Shown: positions 1 through 13,507 of the stretch, piece after piece
Layout: each line of letters starts with the position of its first letter
How positions within the stretch are numbered: the stretch's first letter is position 1
Assembly: GCA_030077755.1 (NCBI GenBank)
Contig: JAQJZZ010000019.1
Coordinates: 570,501-634,500, forward strand
Direction of reading: 5' to 3'
Length of the DNA: 64,000 nt
Source: Filosporella fistucella
Taxonomy: Eukaryota; Ascomycota; Leotiomycetes; Helotiales
Program-made: the position numbers and the translations under genes
Notes under the pieces: model-generated
Told to the model about the DNA's origin: nothing
Seen by the model: the letters and a program-made list of their open reading frames with translations, nothing else
Database searches by the model: none

Positions 1-1
1 T

Positions 2-825
2 GCTCAAGCAGGCAGCACAATCGATGTTGCTCTTGATACAACGCAAAGTGGATTAAACTTTGATGAAGCCACTTTTGACACAGCTGTTCTTAATGATGAG
101 ATCAGAATCAACAGTGACAGACAGATCAGTTCAATTGATAATTCAGCTGGACCCCAGATTGTCACCTATGGAAGTGGTTTTCAAGACCCAGGAACAGAAG
201 AATTACTCTCGAGACTTTGTTGGTGAGTTTGACCATGAATTTTCATCTTATTGAAGAGCTAAAATATTAGGCCAACCGACTCAGGCAACATAAGCGGGGA
301 CATGGTAATGATAAATGCCGAAAATATGGTGTTTCCTCCCGACAGAGCAATGTTGGATAGTATATGGGAGTTACCCAATGATGCTATAGCAAATGCTTCA
401 TCAGACTGCACTACCAAAAGCGCTACATCTACAGAGAATAGGTAAGATCTTGTGAAGTGATGGATATTGTATCTGGTAACTGACAACACACTCAGCCCTC
501 AATATGATTTTACAGAGCCAACACCTCAAACTTCTTCAACCACCAGGTAGCTTCCCCATTTCCTTTCTTCTTCTTCTTCTTCTTCTTCCCCTTCCAGAGC
601 GACTCTAACACCCCACCCAGCGCCAACACACCCCGATTCCACTGCTCCCATCCATCTTGCACCCGCTCCTACAAACGCCTTCACGAACTCACGCGCCATA
701 TGAAAGTCCACCAGCAAGGAAAAGTATATGCTTGTACTTTTTCGCTATGCAACAGAGCGGGAAAGAACGGGTTTGTGAGGAGTGATCATTTGACGCAGCA
801 CTTGAGGCAGGTTCATGGGCTATAA
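2..825 (+). CDS. C2H2 zinc-finger protein, 3' part (5' end outside window)
   Basis: Exons 2-222, 271-441, 496-546 and 600-825 join in one frame through three introns (GT...AG, 48-54 nt). The product ends in two adjacent C2H2 fingers, each C-x4-C-x12-H-x3-H, then QVHGL and a TAA stop at 823-825. The upstream part is Ser/Thr/Asp-rich with no recognised domain, as in many fungal transcription factors; DNA binding in the nucleus is inferred from the fingers. The third intron carries a TTC microsatellite (about 562-590), and its acceptor must be the CAGAG at 595-599 to keep the finger frame. The finger pair closely resembles the one encoded at 61.4-61.6 kb, including the CNR..GF.R.DHL.QHLRQVHG stretch. 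No start codon is visible, so the N-terminus is unknown. Confidence 0.85.
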
Positions 826-1705
826 GTGTTTCATAGTTTTTCATCTATGGCGAGGCTGTGGACTAGCTAGTCTCACTCGCTAGACTACTGTAGTCGACCT
901 CGCCGTCGCAACCTCGTCGTCACCCCGACAATTCTTTTCCGGAATAGACTATTCTTTTACAGATTTCCCAGCAAACACAACATTTATCGATACCGTTTCG
1001 GTTGGCACTCAATAAAAAACACACACAGTACAACATGTTTCAATTTGGGGTTTATGGAGCAAGTTTTGAATATCGAAATAGACCAATTAGAACGAGGCAC
1101 CAGTGGAATTAGAGACTTTTGCGACCTGCAACAAAATTTTGGAAAGACCCTAGAAGACCCCTCTTTTGAGCTTAAATTTAAGTTTAAGTTTAAGCTTAAA
1201 GATAGGGTATGACTCAACAGACCAGAAAAAACCCGAGACGTGGATGGTTGGGGTGGGTGTGAGCAAGAGAGGCACGTGGGAGGGGGAGACCAGGAAATGG
1301 AGTTATATTCTGTTTTGTCTCCTACGATATATTCTTCCTCGTGTGATCTCTCAATCAATTTCATCAAGCAATACCACAAGTTTGACATGGGCAAATTTTC
1401 ATAGTGCCCAGTACGGTGATCTTTTCGAGCGGTGGAGGGGTTTGCTATATGATTGCAGTTCAACACTAATGGTATTCATATGTTTCGAATCATTCGGGAT
1501 CTCTATTTCCTCACTTAAAGTGATTACTGTAAACACGTCTCACCAAGTTGTTCGAGTTATGTTCATGCCTGAAAATCGAAGCATAAGAAAATAAACTCCA
1601 TCCATTTATGCTAAATCTACCTCCGGTGTATCACCCTGTATCCCACATGTATACCTTTCTCTCTTTCGTTCCCTGCAATATCCCCTGCTATCATCCTCCA
1701 TTACC
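826..1705. other. Intergenic, convergent 3' ends
   Basis: No gene was found here. It lies between the C2H2 gene and the 3' end of the VPS13 gene. It contains an AT-rich interrupted palindrome at about 1169-1200 made of repeated TTTAAG/CTTAAA hexamers. The open frames on both strands lack domain character and splice support. Confidence 0.5.
1169..1200. repeat. AT-rich palindromic hexamer repeat
   Basis: CTTAAA and TTTAAG hexamers alternate so that the two ends (GCTTAAA and TTTAAGC) are reverse complements. The whole stretch can fold on itself or pair with its reverse strand. It lies in the convergent 3' intergenic region, where it could serve as a transcription-end signal; that role is speculative. 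Confidence 0.6.
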
Positions 1706-4700
1706 TTACTCTGTAGCCTTATATTTCTTATTGAACTCTCCCACGGCAACTCCAATCTTCTTATACAGGAAATTCCTGCTACTCTCCTCCGCAACTGGAA
1801 TGAACGGTCCATTCGTGCCACCCCTCAGTGTCAAACTCAAGCCCGTGCGCTCTTTAGAAATAGTCTGGATTTCTTTCAAGGGAACATCCCATTCACTGGT
1901 TAACTTCTTGCTCTTGATAAGCATGATGCGACTGTATGTGAGCATGACGACGACGTCTTCTCGGGGGAGTTCCAGGTGAGCAATATACTGCTCATTGAAA
2001 TATTTGCCGTTATCGAGTTGTTTGAGCCAGAATTGACCTAGGGCTTCGCGTTGGGAGTATGGACGCACGATGCCATCTGTGCCGATGAACCGGGTCAGAC
2101 GAACGCGGTCGAGGCCGTCGGCGTCGAAAACGGTGGTTGTGTTACGGATGCCTTCGCTGACGTTGGAGGCGAGATCGAATACACCGATTGCTGGTTTGGT
2201 CACGAAACCAAGGGCACCTTTGCCCACACCCTTGAAGAAGCCTGCAATACCCTCTTGTTCCGCACCTTCAAGTGGTTTCCTAGCTAGGCCACCGACGCCA
2301 CTGGCAAGACTGCTGACAAAGGAGTTGGCTCCTGCTTGGACACCGTAAAGAGCATGCTTTGGTCGGTTTCGAGACCGGGTCATACGACGACGATCTTGAA
2401 ATTGCTTGTCCATTGTAGCCTCTGCTAGTCCCTTTGCGATGCTACCAGTAAACTTCGAGAAACTATCCGAAACACCAAAGACAGATTTCTTTACGAAGCT
2501 GGTTGCACCTTTCGCAATACCAATGCCTAGATCCTCTGGCCGATCGGACATGATGAATCCTTGATACGGTTCGTAAAAAATGTCTGCAACTCCGGAACTC
2601 AAATTGTTGAAGAGTCCGACAGGATTTCCCAAGAAATCCGCAGAGCCGAGGATCTTGTGAACTTGGTACAATGCTTCTTGCGAGTAATGGTTCGAGACGT
2701 TCTGTACCAACACGCCCGCAGAAACACGAGCATTTTCAAGCATGAGGGCGTTGAGACGCACTGGAGCATCATTAATATTACCAATGGCCATAGTAAGCAC
2801 GTTCATGAAAAACATGAGCGGATTCTTCGACGACGTCTTGTCCTCCACATTGACGCGATCCGTTCGAACAAACGACAAATCGAGCTGCATTGGCTGAATG
2901 TTCAACAACTCAAAGTACATGTCTTGCCCTGACTGATCTTGCGTTGGCTCTGGAATATCGAGATTCTCGTCACACAGAACACCTTCATGTGTTTCCGACC
3001 AACTTGCTCCAGGGACTTTGGAGAATTCGAGAAGAGCATAAACGAAATCCTCGTCGATTTCCAGTGTCATTTGCTGTAGCAGAAGAGTGGCATACTTGAT
3101 ATACAGCACACCATACGAGTCATCCTTTACCCGAGTGACTTGTGCGTGAACAGATGGATGGGATTCCGTCTCTTTCGTGTTCTTAGGCACAACACTAGGG
3201 TACAGAATCATAGGGAAGATACCCCCATAAAGTTGATTGTCAATCTGTACCCACTTGATGCTTGCAATGACTGTTTGGTATAGAGGAGACTCGGAGTATT
3301 TCAAAGCGATATCTCTCAGTGTTACGTAGGCAAGCTCCTTCAATTGAGCGTTGACTAGAGATACTCCAATACCAGCAAGCTTGAGTTGTGCTCGGAAGGT
3401 GACATTGGTATCTTGGTCCTTGACTTCGAACCCGCCAGCAACACTCGTAGTGGACTCTGTTCTTGTCCTTTGTTTGTACAAACTCTTAGAAGCTCGATAA
3501 TTGGACAATATCAGAGTCTGGGTTGGTCCATCTGCTGCAACGTTGAGATCGATAATCTTTTGCTCTCTTGCGCCAGTCGCAGCGTGAGGGGCAGGTATTT
3601 TCATAGGTATGAGATTTCCAATCTCCGCAAGCTTGATATGTCTCTCCCGGCCATTCGCATTGATCACAAGTTCCTTTTGTTTCGCAGCTGGATAATCCCA
3701 TGCATATGGCATGATGCTACGTGGAGGAAGTCGATATCGAATTGGACGCCATCCAGATCTATCCTCAACATCTTCATCGTCGATGTTCGGGTTTGCTTGG
3801 TAGAACATGAATTCCGTGTCACTCTCATTTCTCATCGAAAATGGCCAATTCTTTGTCTCCGAGCTAAGGTGAAGGAATATTGTCGCATTTTCCATCAGAA
3901 CCTCGATTCGGATCAACTTCTGTCGTTGGCCAGCTCTTGCAATCTTAACATGGGTGGTCCCGAGGTCGGAAATATTGAATGGTGATGACCATTGATTGTT
4001 CAACCCAGGGAAACATAGACACAATTGCTTCAACGCACTCTTTTGTAAGAAGTGTAGTGGTTGCAAAGCTTTTGGCTTAAGTGTCATAAGATCAGAAGAA
4101 CCTGGTTCTCGGACATTGATCTCCTCGCTCAGCTGATTCTTCAACACAAATCGTGGAGCAAGCGTGACGACCTTGGTCATCTTATACTTTCCTTCTCCAG
4201 CTTCAACAGTGATACCGACATGGATTTCGGTATTCTTCGTAGATGATGGCAGAACCACATCGACTGTGCTTCCGATAGCATCAAAACTTTGTGGCCGACT
4301 CCAAGCTGACTCTCCCACTTTGAGCAATGCTCGATTCCGCTGATCGTCTGCGCCAAACGCGAACATGTATGGCAATGCTTTCCGTCTTTCTACGTCAGCT
4401 GAATTGGTCTGGAAACCTTGCCCTGCGGCAGTCTTGGCTTGTTGTAGTAATGATTTGGCCTTGATATTGATACTCAAGCCAGTCTTGTTCAAGATGACAT
4501 AAGGACTGAAGACAGTGACTCTGAATGCACCACCACTGTCGGGTATCTTGTAGTAGTGTAATCTGAGGTTCAAGGCCAACCCTTCATTGTCTTTGCAAAC
4601 AAGCATCGACTCTTTGCGGAAGTCTTCCTGATTATTTGAGTTGATGATAGCGAACTCGCTCGCCTTGAACACTGTATCTTGCATGTCAATGCTCAAGAGC

Positions 4701-7700
4701 AGAAGATGCGACAGCTCAACAACGTGCACAGGGCTGAGACCGCCCTTACGGAGGAAGTTGGTCCAGTCTTTCTTTGTGTTCTTGTCGTAGATGCGATACT
4801 TGAAATCATAAGGCAGAAGATTCTCCAACTCCACAGGGGCGGACAGTCGTATTCTCATGTAGGGATAGATGCTGCAGTCACATTAGCATATATTGGTCAA
4901 TTCTTAGCTCTCTACTTACCTCGTAAGAGGGCTGGACTTATCAAAGGTGGCATGCATCTGGAAGTAAAATGGTGGTGTGTTCTTGTCTTGCTCCCCCTTG
5001 CAAGTGAGAGTTCTTGTCGGTCGTTTCAGAAGATCCTTCCACCATAGTGATTCATTAGACCAGGCATAACCAAATCCTTGATCGGGTCTGACTAGAAGTG
5101 ATTTCAGGAATGCCGCTCCAACTGGAGCCGGCCGGCTCTCTCCCGGCGCAATCTTCTCAATTTTAAGAAGATGGCCTTCCTGTGCATCGAAAACTCCCAG
5201 TTCCACTGGGATCTGAGTCTTGTTTTCAACCAGAAGTGGTGAACGGAAAGTAATATATTTGACATTATCGGTGCCAAGTGTGATCTCAACCAGGAGTCGA
5301 TGAAGAATCTGGTCCTTGCGAGGACGCAAGCTGTACAGATATTCACCTTCACGATTGACCGGAATTTTGTTGACGCTGTCAAACCCACTTCCTTCGAGTC
5401 GAATTCCAACGACGCCAGTATTGTTCTCTGGAGAAAGATTCTCACGCATCTTCTCCCAATCCTCAAATCGCCAGGGTCCCTCCTCGCCATCCTGAAGTTT
5501 AGCAGCCATCTGATTGTCCTCTCCAGGCACATCGGCCCATACGTTAATATCAAATCCAGTGTAGTTTCGTATCCTATAAGGTGCCTCAACTCCTCGTGGT
5601 TTTGAGAGCACATCTTCTTCTTGTGTAAGGAAGTCAAATGATTTGGACGCGAGAGCGATTGATGCGGACGTGACTGTAAGCTCAAGCATCTTTGGAGACG
5701 AAAGGCTAATAGACATGCGAGGCGGGCCATTGTAATTAGGTTGCTTAGAAACCTTTACACCAAGCTGCCAAGGTTCGATGAGTGGCTCCCATGCGGACTT
5801 CGCAAAGTTGTAAACGTTGACAAACATATCAATGCTTGTTTCTGCCCTCAATGCACTACTCCAGTCGTTTGCGGTAGTAGTGAAGCCTTTGACACTCAGG
5901 TCAAGTATTGGCAATTCGTGCAAATCTCCTATAAGAATGACTCTCATGCCATCGAGGGTGGCACTGAGCTCCTCATGCTTTTCAACAACCGGCTTCGATT
6001 GTAATTCGGACTGACCACGAGATGAAGAAATGGTTGCTGCTCTGCGACTTTTGGCAACTGTCGTAACTGCCTTTCCACTTGCGGTCCGGCGTTTCAACGA
6101 ACTCTGACCGGAACTCTTCAATTGCTTAGCTTTCTGATCAGATACAGGTTTCTTGGATTGATCCACTTTATCATCATCGCCAGAAAGTTCCGAAGCTCTG
6201 GAGACAATCTGAAGAGCAAGTAGAATATCGCGGAGCGACAATCGGAGTACCAATGGCTCCACATCGACATGTATACTACTCATGTTAGGTTTTGAACTAT
6301 CCATTGACAGTTGTAAGGAGAAGTCATCCAGAATCCTCAGCCGGGTAGTCTCAAAACGATCCATCCTGCAAAGGAACATACCCATTTTCGATAACTGAAG
6401 GGTAAGGGCATGCTGCTGCGACATCAATATTTGCTTCGTACCAAGAACAATAGCTTCAGAACTAGCGCTGAGAGGATTTGCAATTAATATTATTTGTGCA
6501 TCCACAACATTCACTCTGAAAGCAATGTTCATTGGCGCTTGCTCGGATTGTGATGTTGAGCTTCCGCCTGAACTATCTGATTTCACACGGCTTGCTGCCG
6601 GTCGAGACCTCCTCTCAAGCCGCATAGAATCGGTATCAGACTCGTCTGGGGAGTCCATAGCACTTTCGTCATCGCCTGGCATATCGGGCTCATCAACTGT
6701 CAAGCCTCCAGCAATGAACGCTTGAATAGCGAAGAGGTAGTCGAGAGCAAAAATGACACGAGGACTGTCAACAGCAACAATGGCGATCAAATTCCTTTCT
6801 TGTCCACCAGAAATGGTGACACTGGCCATGAATTGCTGGACGTCCTTGTTTGATGAAGTCATGATCTTACGGAACTTGTTGGTTGACTTGGTTCTACTGT
6901 CTTGTATCGTGAAGGATTGGATCAAGAGCTCAGATTCGAGGGAGCCATCCGTAACCATTCGAAGCTTAACCTTAGTGTCGTCCAAAGAGAACTTGGACAG
7001 ACTAGCCGCCTCTAGGTCTCCAACTGGCTCGTCTTCTTTTGCTAGAACCAGCTCCAAACCAATGGTGTGTACATGGAATGCAAGATCCAGCTTTGTCCAG
7101 CTTGAAGAATCTGAGCCAAGCTCTGGCCCAAGATCCACCAGCGTGTTGTTTTCGTATGATGAGTCCTCCTTAGGTTGAATAGATTTCGCTTTTTGGAGAG
7201 TGGTTTTGGGAAGTTCATCCATAGCTTGCTGCTCACCCTCATTCGGATCAGCTGCGAACGCTGCTGGGACTGATTTCGCAAGCTCTAAAAGGAATTTGAG
7301 CTGAGTCTGTGTGATGCGAAGATTGAAATCGGACATTTGTCCTTCGATTTCTGTATCAGGTCTCTTGATACCCTCTTGATGTTCTGCGTATGTGATTTGA
7401 AAGCCAAGATCAACCTTGTCGATGAGCTCCAGTTCCTCTGCTTTGTCATCATCGAAATGGAAGTCAGATGTTAAACGAATGTTTCTCACGCCAGCGTTCA
7501 ACTTCATAGCAATAGGAGAATCTTTGGAGTCGTCGAGCGGGACAAACTTGTTCCCTAGGTAGATCTCACCAAGGTAAGCAGTGATGAGATCTCTCTTTTG
7601 TCTACCTGGAGTGACCACTCTAGGGAATACAACAATTGGAGTATTGACGTTGATGTCAAACTTGATACGACTGGCATTCTGCTGTATCTGGTTCGCTTGG

Positions 7701-10700
7701 TTGGCAGCAGCGAGACGAGCCGCATTGAAGAGTGCTTGCATCTTTCCAAATTTAACTAGGAAGTCAATGATCTTTCGGAAGGGCTCCTCTAAGAAATTCA
7801 ATTTGATTGATCCAGCTCGCAGATAGATTGAAGAATCATATCCGGGATATGTATCAATGTTTTCAGCATCGAATGTCTCATAACGGAAATCAGCCAAGTC
7901 ATCGCCTTCGATGGTTATCAGTTTCCGCAGGCTTGAGTCTATAGATGCGCCCTGGTTTATATCATCTAGCAGCGATAGATCCCCAAGTTTGGCTCCGATG
8001 CGTAGAGTCTTCCCCATGACGAATATTCCCACATCCGCAGCGTTAAGAGAAAGCGTAGCTAGGCGAATGCCATCATTGTTGAGGATGAGTCGAATACTCT
8101 TTAAGTCAACCTTGATCCGAACCGAAGACGTATCTGAGGTGTTTGGGGGCACAACTGCTTCCCTTTCTTCATTTTCAGTGTCCAATATCTCTTTTGGGGG
8201 CACATCTGCGGTCGGAGCATCGTTGTTGGCGAAAGTTATAAGGATGAAATCAAGCAAAGTAAGAAGCGTTTTCCTGGTCACCACCAAGTTGATAGTGGAA
8301 ATAGCAACATCAATATTGACTTCAACTCCTTCATATTTTGGCATGAATTCCGGTGATTCCCTCTTTACCTTGATGATCTTGACTTGGATAAGATCCTTGG
8401 AGTCATCAGAGGATGAATCTATGTCACCAGAAGATATGATGGATTTGAACTCGGCAGAAGGATTCTCCACGTAATCGTCAACCATCAGCGACCCCAAAGA
8501 CGTATCAATGATGATGTCGTATGGGCGCACACAGAGATCGAGCTTGAAATTTTCTGCTACAAGTTCCACAAGCAGTTGGTCCTGCTTCTTTCCGTCGGGA
8601 TCACTTCTGTACAACGAACCTTGGAGGCGATCGACCTCGAATTTAAGTTCAAAGTTGCGTTGTTGCAGGACCAGCTTCTCGTTGGCATCGTCATTTTGAG
8701 CATCCTGGAAGTCGGCGTCATCATCATCATCATCAGACTCATCCTGGACAATGATCGCTTCTTGGGTAGAAAATTGGAAAGACGAAGATTTTCGATGTTC
8801 TTTCTTGCTTGACTTTTTTGAAACAGTGCTCTGGGCCCGGGGACGTGGAGCAACGGTTCTCTCTGGAGAAGCGGCCGCTGGAAGTTCGTCATCGTCATCC
8901 AGGTTCGGAATCGCAACATCGATAATTCTCATCAAGTTCTTATACTTTTTGTCTGAGACTGAAGCATGTAATACAGGTAGATGACCAGACACTCGTACTT
9001 TGGCCAAATTTGGTGCCTTGGGAATGATACAAGTCTCCACCAAGAAATCCACGTTGATTTGCTCAACTATATGCAGCGACAATTTGTCATCTCTTGCATC
9101 AAGTTGAGCTTTGGTGGCCTCAATCGATGGGCCAATAAGGACCTGAGTTGACGAAAGCTTTACGAGAAATTTATCGTACATCAAAGACTCTAAACGTTTG
9201 TAGTCCTCATCGGTATAGGACTGTTTCTGTTTTGCTTGAACATCTTTCATAGTGTCCTTGTCAACAAGCTGACTGTTGACGCTGATATGACCTGCATCTA
9301 AAATCAAACACGTTGAGCTTTTAGTGGTTATGCTCTCTGGGACAATGATGAGAGGAGCTTGCAGATCTAATTTGGCATTGATTGTTTTGTGTTCCTCCAA
9401 TGCAAACTCCAAACCGGCACGCGTTTGCTGCCGCAAGCTCTCAACGGTAGCACCGGCGCTCTCCATAAGGGCTCCAATTGACTCCATATGTCTCTCTGGT
9501 GGCTTGAAGAATTGTATGATGCCAACCAGGAAATGAGGGTTCCATATAATTTCTAACGGCTTTAACTTGCCGGTAAGTGCAAGATCGCTTGCGCCATCTA
9601 ATGGGTTCTTCTCAAACTGGAATTGGAAGAAAGGATCTATAGTTTCCTCGGAGCCGTCCTCTCCTTCGGTTATTGCTCTATGTTTGGGAGTGTCTGGTGC
9701 GTCCTTGACCCGTACAATCTGGGTAAATAGACTGTCTGGGGTGGTTCCATCGTTCACTCGCAATCCGCCGAGACTAACATCAGCCAGGAATGACTCGGGG
9801 CGTTCAAGAAATTTAGCCCGGAAATTATCGAAATAGAGACTGAGAACTTCGACTACATGTTTATGTGGATCCTTCTTGAGCGTAAAGCTTCCGGTGTTGA
9901 GCGATGCATCAATTTGCATTTTGACCGTTTCTTTTGGCAAATCGACGCTTGCAGCAAGAGCAGTTTTCTCGTCCCAGTCAATTGCATCATATAATTCTTT
10001 CCGTTGTTCTTCAGTCATGGTTGTCTCTGGATCCTCCTGTTGTTCTTGAGGCTTCGAGCCCCACGCCCAAGCAATCCATCCCTGATTCTTCTTGCCAGAT
10101 TCGGTCTTCTTCACGCCAACATTCTCCTTCTTCAGTTGGTTTCTAGCTAAGGATCTCCAGAAACGCATGTCTTCATAATTCAGTTTCCATTCTAGCTGTT
10201 CTAGCTCTTTGACTTCTTCCGGGGTCAATTGCTCAGTAGCCTTCTTCTTTTTCTTGAAGAGTTCTATGTAGCGGATTCTGTCGTCTCTCCTCTCTTTGAA
10301 GTAGTCCCACGACCATCTCCGGTTGCGATCATGAATCTTGCTCAGGACAGCATTTCCTGCAAATTGCAACCATGCTCTTGGATCCTCCTTTGGTGAGACA
10401 CCTTTAGGTTGTAACTTTTTATACTCCTGATGCCGGATAAAGTAGTGGAATAAATCTACCATCATGAGCGCATCGCGATACTGGTCGTCATCAAGGACAA
10501 GCCCAATTTCATCAAATACTAGTCCAGCTTTGATATGTGGTCTGTCTATCTTTCCAGACTTATCCATCTCTATCTTTGCCTGGCCACTGACTGGCTTGAG
10601 AATGAATTGGTGATGCGCGGTATTCGGATCCTCTCCTTTCACAATCATTTCTTTGAACTTTTCGAGCATCTCATCATGTGGTACTGTAACAGCACCAGGC

Positions 10701-11392
10701 AATTCTGCCTCCCTGCCAGTCCCTAGAAGAGATGTATCAGTATTCCAGTAAATTGCCAATGCTCCCAGAGTTGCAAGCTTATGTGTTGGCCCTGTGGAGT
10801 TCTGAATGTACGTAGGTTTCCATTCCCCATCTGTACTGATCGCACTGAATTCTTGGAGAGTCAGACCGAGTGCAAATGGGTGGCCAGGCGCAGATATTGA
10901 ATCTTCGTATCGGACATGGATATTTTTGACAGTAATTTGGAGATTGTCCACAATTTTGGTTACCAAACTGTCTGTGAAGCTTTGGCTTTTTTGTTGCTCC
11001 TCCTGACTCATGCCTTCTTGGTTCCGGTCCTTCAGCATCTCTGCGCTGTCCAGTTTCTCAATTTTGACGGCCTGCCTCCTTCGCTCTTCCTCCTCCTCAT
11101 CCCACTCAGCATCCTCCTTTGGAGCTGCCAGAACAAATACATCTTCAATGTAAACTTGAACTGGCTGTCCTCGCAGATTCGACCATGGGATTTTCAATGT
11201 AAGTTGTCCAAGATGTCCTTCAACTACATTTATGGGGAGCTTCAGTTGATCCAACGCCTCCCTCCGTAACTCAAGATCTCGTAATTTGACATCACCCGAC
11301 CATATGCCCACATTCAGTTGTTTGGGGTCAAAGTTCCGTATGTACATGCCCAGAAAGCGATTGAGCAGCGATGCAACGAGTCCTTCCAACAT
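1706..11392 (-). CDS. VPS13: VPS13 bridge-like lipid transfer protein
   Basis: Exon 1 is 11392-4920 and exon 2 is 4871-1706. The 48-nt intron (GTAAGT...GCAG) joins them to 3212 residues, the usual length for fungal Vps13. The N-terminus (MLEGLVASLLNRFLG, then IWSGDVKL.DLELR) is the chorein-N signature that starts the lipid-transfer groove. The middle is the long repeating groove with acidic, low-complexity linkers (around residues 830-880 and 1500-1560). The second exon carries the VAB/SHR-binding region and the C-terminal amphipathic-helix and PH-like part (repeated GxxKG and GxxSFV motifs). Family role: bulk phospholipid transfer at organelle contacts (endosome, vacuole, mitochondria, prospore membrane). 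The start is fixed by the family N-terminus. The next gene is divergent. Confidence 0.96.
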
Positions 11393-12222
11393 CTTGTGTG
11401 CTGGTTGCCGTCACCCAGGCAGGGAATGCTCTATCAAATAATTTGCAAAAACGTCGTCATCGGCATCTGCGAATTTAGGGATGCATTCGAGGATGTATCT
11501 TCGGCTTGTATTCAGGTCATCGCAATCATATGCTTCGTAGAAGGTCGTTTGTCTTCATAAAGGGACTGTCGTGTCTGCTGTTCTTTCGTCGACGAGTTGG
11601 AGGGTTTGTTAAGGGTGACGAGTAAGATCTTCCCCGCCAATGGAGCTCTGTATTCCTCGGTAACAGCGTTCGGATTGTAGAGAATCACAGTCGATTTGCC
11701 AAGGAAGTAAAATCAGTTCGTAATGGTTTTATCAAATTCTTATGACAAAGTATGGAGAAGAAGGGGCGAAATGCTACTGCCTACAAAATCCTGCACCAAC
11801 AGCAACCTCACTTTGCGCGTTACTCGTTAATCCCACGTCCCGCAAGCCGTCATGCCAGCTTCAGGCTTCACTCCTTGCCCATCTGCCCTGGCCTGAGGTG
11901 AGATGTTATGTGGGCCGCTTAATCGGGTTTAGCGCAACGACGTCACTACTCTATCAATGGAGCTTGCTATTTTGGGGAAAGATTTTGGAGCCGTTCAAGT
12001 TGCACCAGGACGAATGTCCGCTCCCAGTTTTTCGTAGGTGATTTCTCTTGTTTTGAATAACTTCGCTTTCACTGCTTCGGTTTCTTCCAACTATCACTTC
12101 AAGCTTTCGCGTCAATTGATTCTGCATCTCTCCCGTCAAATTGAGTTTCTCATCCCACAATCAGCCATTTTGCGGGGAAAAGCTTCCGAAACAGCTATCC
12201 TCGCAACCCCCCGATTGACGCA
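11393..12222. promoter_or_regulatory. Divergent promoter region, VPS13 / DUF3429 gene
   Basis: This 830-bp gene-free interval separates two oppositely oriented start codons (11392 minus, 12223 plus), so it must hold both promoters and 5' leaders. Pyrimidine-rich stretches precede the plus-strand start, typical of fungal leaders. No specific operator was recognised. Confidence 0.5.
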
Positions 12223-13507
12223 ATGCTTCGTTCAACAGCCGCGCGATCAATGCTGAAGAGCTTCACCAAAGCTCCAATTGCAAGACAGAGCTTCAGCGCA
12301 GCTTCTGCCAAGTTTCGCAATGCGCCTGCCATCTCTCAATTAAGCAATAAACGACCTCATCCACTCTCAATTGCCCGTCCAACAGTCACTTCCCTGCTTT
12401 ATGCCACGAAATCCGGACCTCCTTATGATAAACCTGATACCGAAGCCGAACATAAACTTGCCGAGAAAGTGTTGAAGCCTCATCCTGATGCCGTCTCTAC
12501 TGATTCTACCGTGAGGGCAGTGTTTGAGAGTAGCCAGAGCAAAGGTCAAGAGGGAGAGGTAGCAAATATCGACAAAGAACATAGTGGAGTGAGAGCAGAT
12601 TTGGAAACGATCAAGGAAACTTTCTCCCTCGCTGAGGTGCCAAAGGATACGTTATATATTGGTGCGGCAGGCCTGTTGCCATATGCTGCGACCTCCCTTT
12701 CCACGGTTTGGCTGGCTTATGATATAAATCATGCCCATGCCCATGGTACAGGATACCTTTTCTCCCCAGAGACCGCACATCAACTTCTTGATCTTATCAC
12801 GCCAATTCAGATCGGATTTGGTGCAGTTGTAAGTGATTTTGAAATATGACCGTGCTTGCATACTCACAAGTAGCCAGATTATTTCCTTCCTTGGTGCTAT
12901 CCATTGGGGCATGGAGTATTCTGGATATGGAGGCTATCATAGCTATCGTAGATACATGATCGGAGTTATTGCACCAGCAGTAGCTTGGCCAACGATTTAC
13001 ATGCCCGCCGAATATGCCTTGATCACTCAATTCTTGGCTTTCAACTTCCTATACTTTGCTGATGCTCGTGCTACCGTTCGAGGATGGTTTCCAGCTTGGT
13101 ACTCCATCTATCGCTTTGTGCTGACCTTCTTGGTCGGTGCATCGATTGTACTAAGTTTGGTAGGGAGAGGTCGTATCATTACGGCTGACTCTACTTTGAA
13201 GTCCCCTGCAGATTATATTAAGGGAGATCGTGATGGCCAGTGGGTTGCTCTTGAACGAGAGGAGAAGGAGAGACGTGCTGCGATGGCAAAGGGGGAGGAA
13301 GAGGATGGCGACGAGGAAGAAACTGACGAAAGTGAGGACTCGGAAAACAGTGAGGACTCGGAAAACAGTGAGGACTCGGAGGACAGTGAGGACGGAGATG
13401 ATGACAAAGGCAAGAAAGGCGACGGAAAGAAGAGCGAGGAAAAGAAGGAGAGAACCGACGATAAAGAGAGCAAGGGTGATAAGAAGGAGGGGAAGGATAA
13501 GAAGTGA
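12223..13507 (+). CDS. Mitochondrial DUF3429 (TMEM69-like) membrane protein
   Basis: Exons 12223-12828 and 12878-13507 give 411 residues. The N-terminus is rich in Arg, Ser and Ala without acids (MLRSTAARSMLKSF), a likely mitochondrial presequence. From about residue 145 there are several hydrophobic helices: YIGAAGLLPYAA, a helix ending at the intron, ISFLGAIHWGMEY, IGVIAPAVAWP, FLAFNFLYFADA and FVLTFLVGASIVLSLV. This layout and the GAIHWG.E motif match the DUF3429/TMEM69 family, assigned to the mitochondrial inner membrane; the biochemical role is unknown. The last 80 residues are a highly charged Glu/Asp/Lys tail, part of it encoded by an 18-nt tandem repeat. The acidic tail length probably varies between strains. 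Confidence 0.85.
13331..13384 (+). repeat. 18-nt coding minisatellite (three units)
   Basis: Three tandem copies of an 18-nt unit encoding SEDSEN-type repeats, the last one diverged. They sit inside the acidic C-terminal tail of the DUF3429 protein. The unit is a multiple of three, so copy-number change keeps the frame. Confidence 0.85.
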
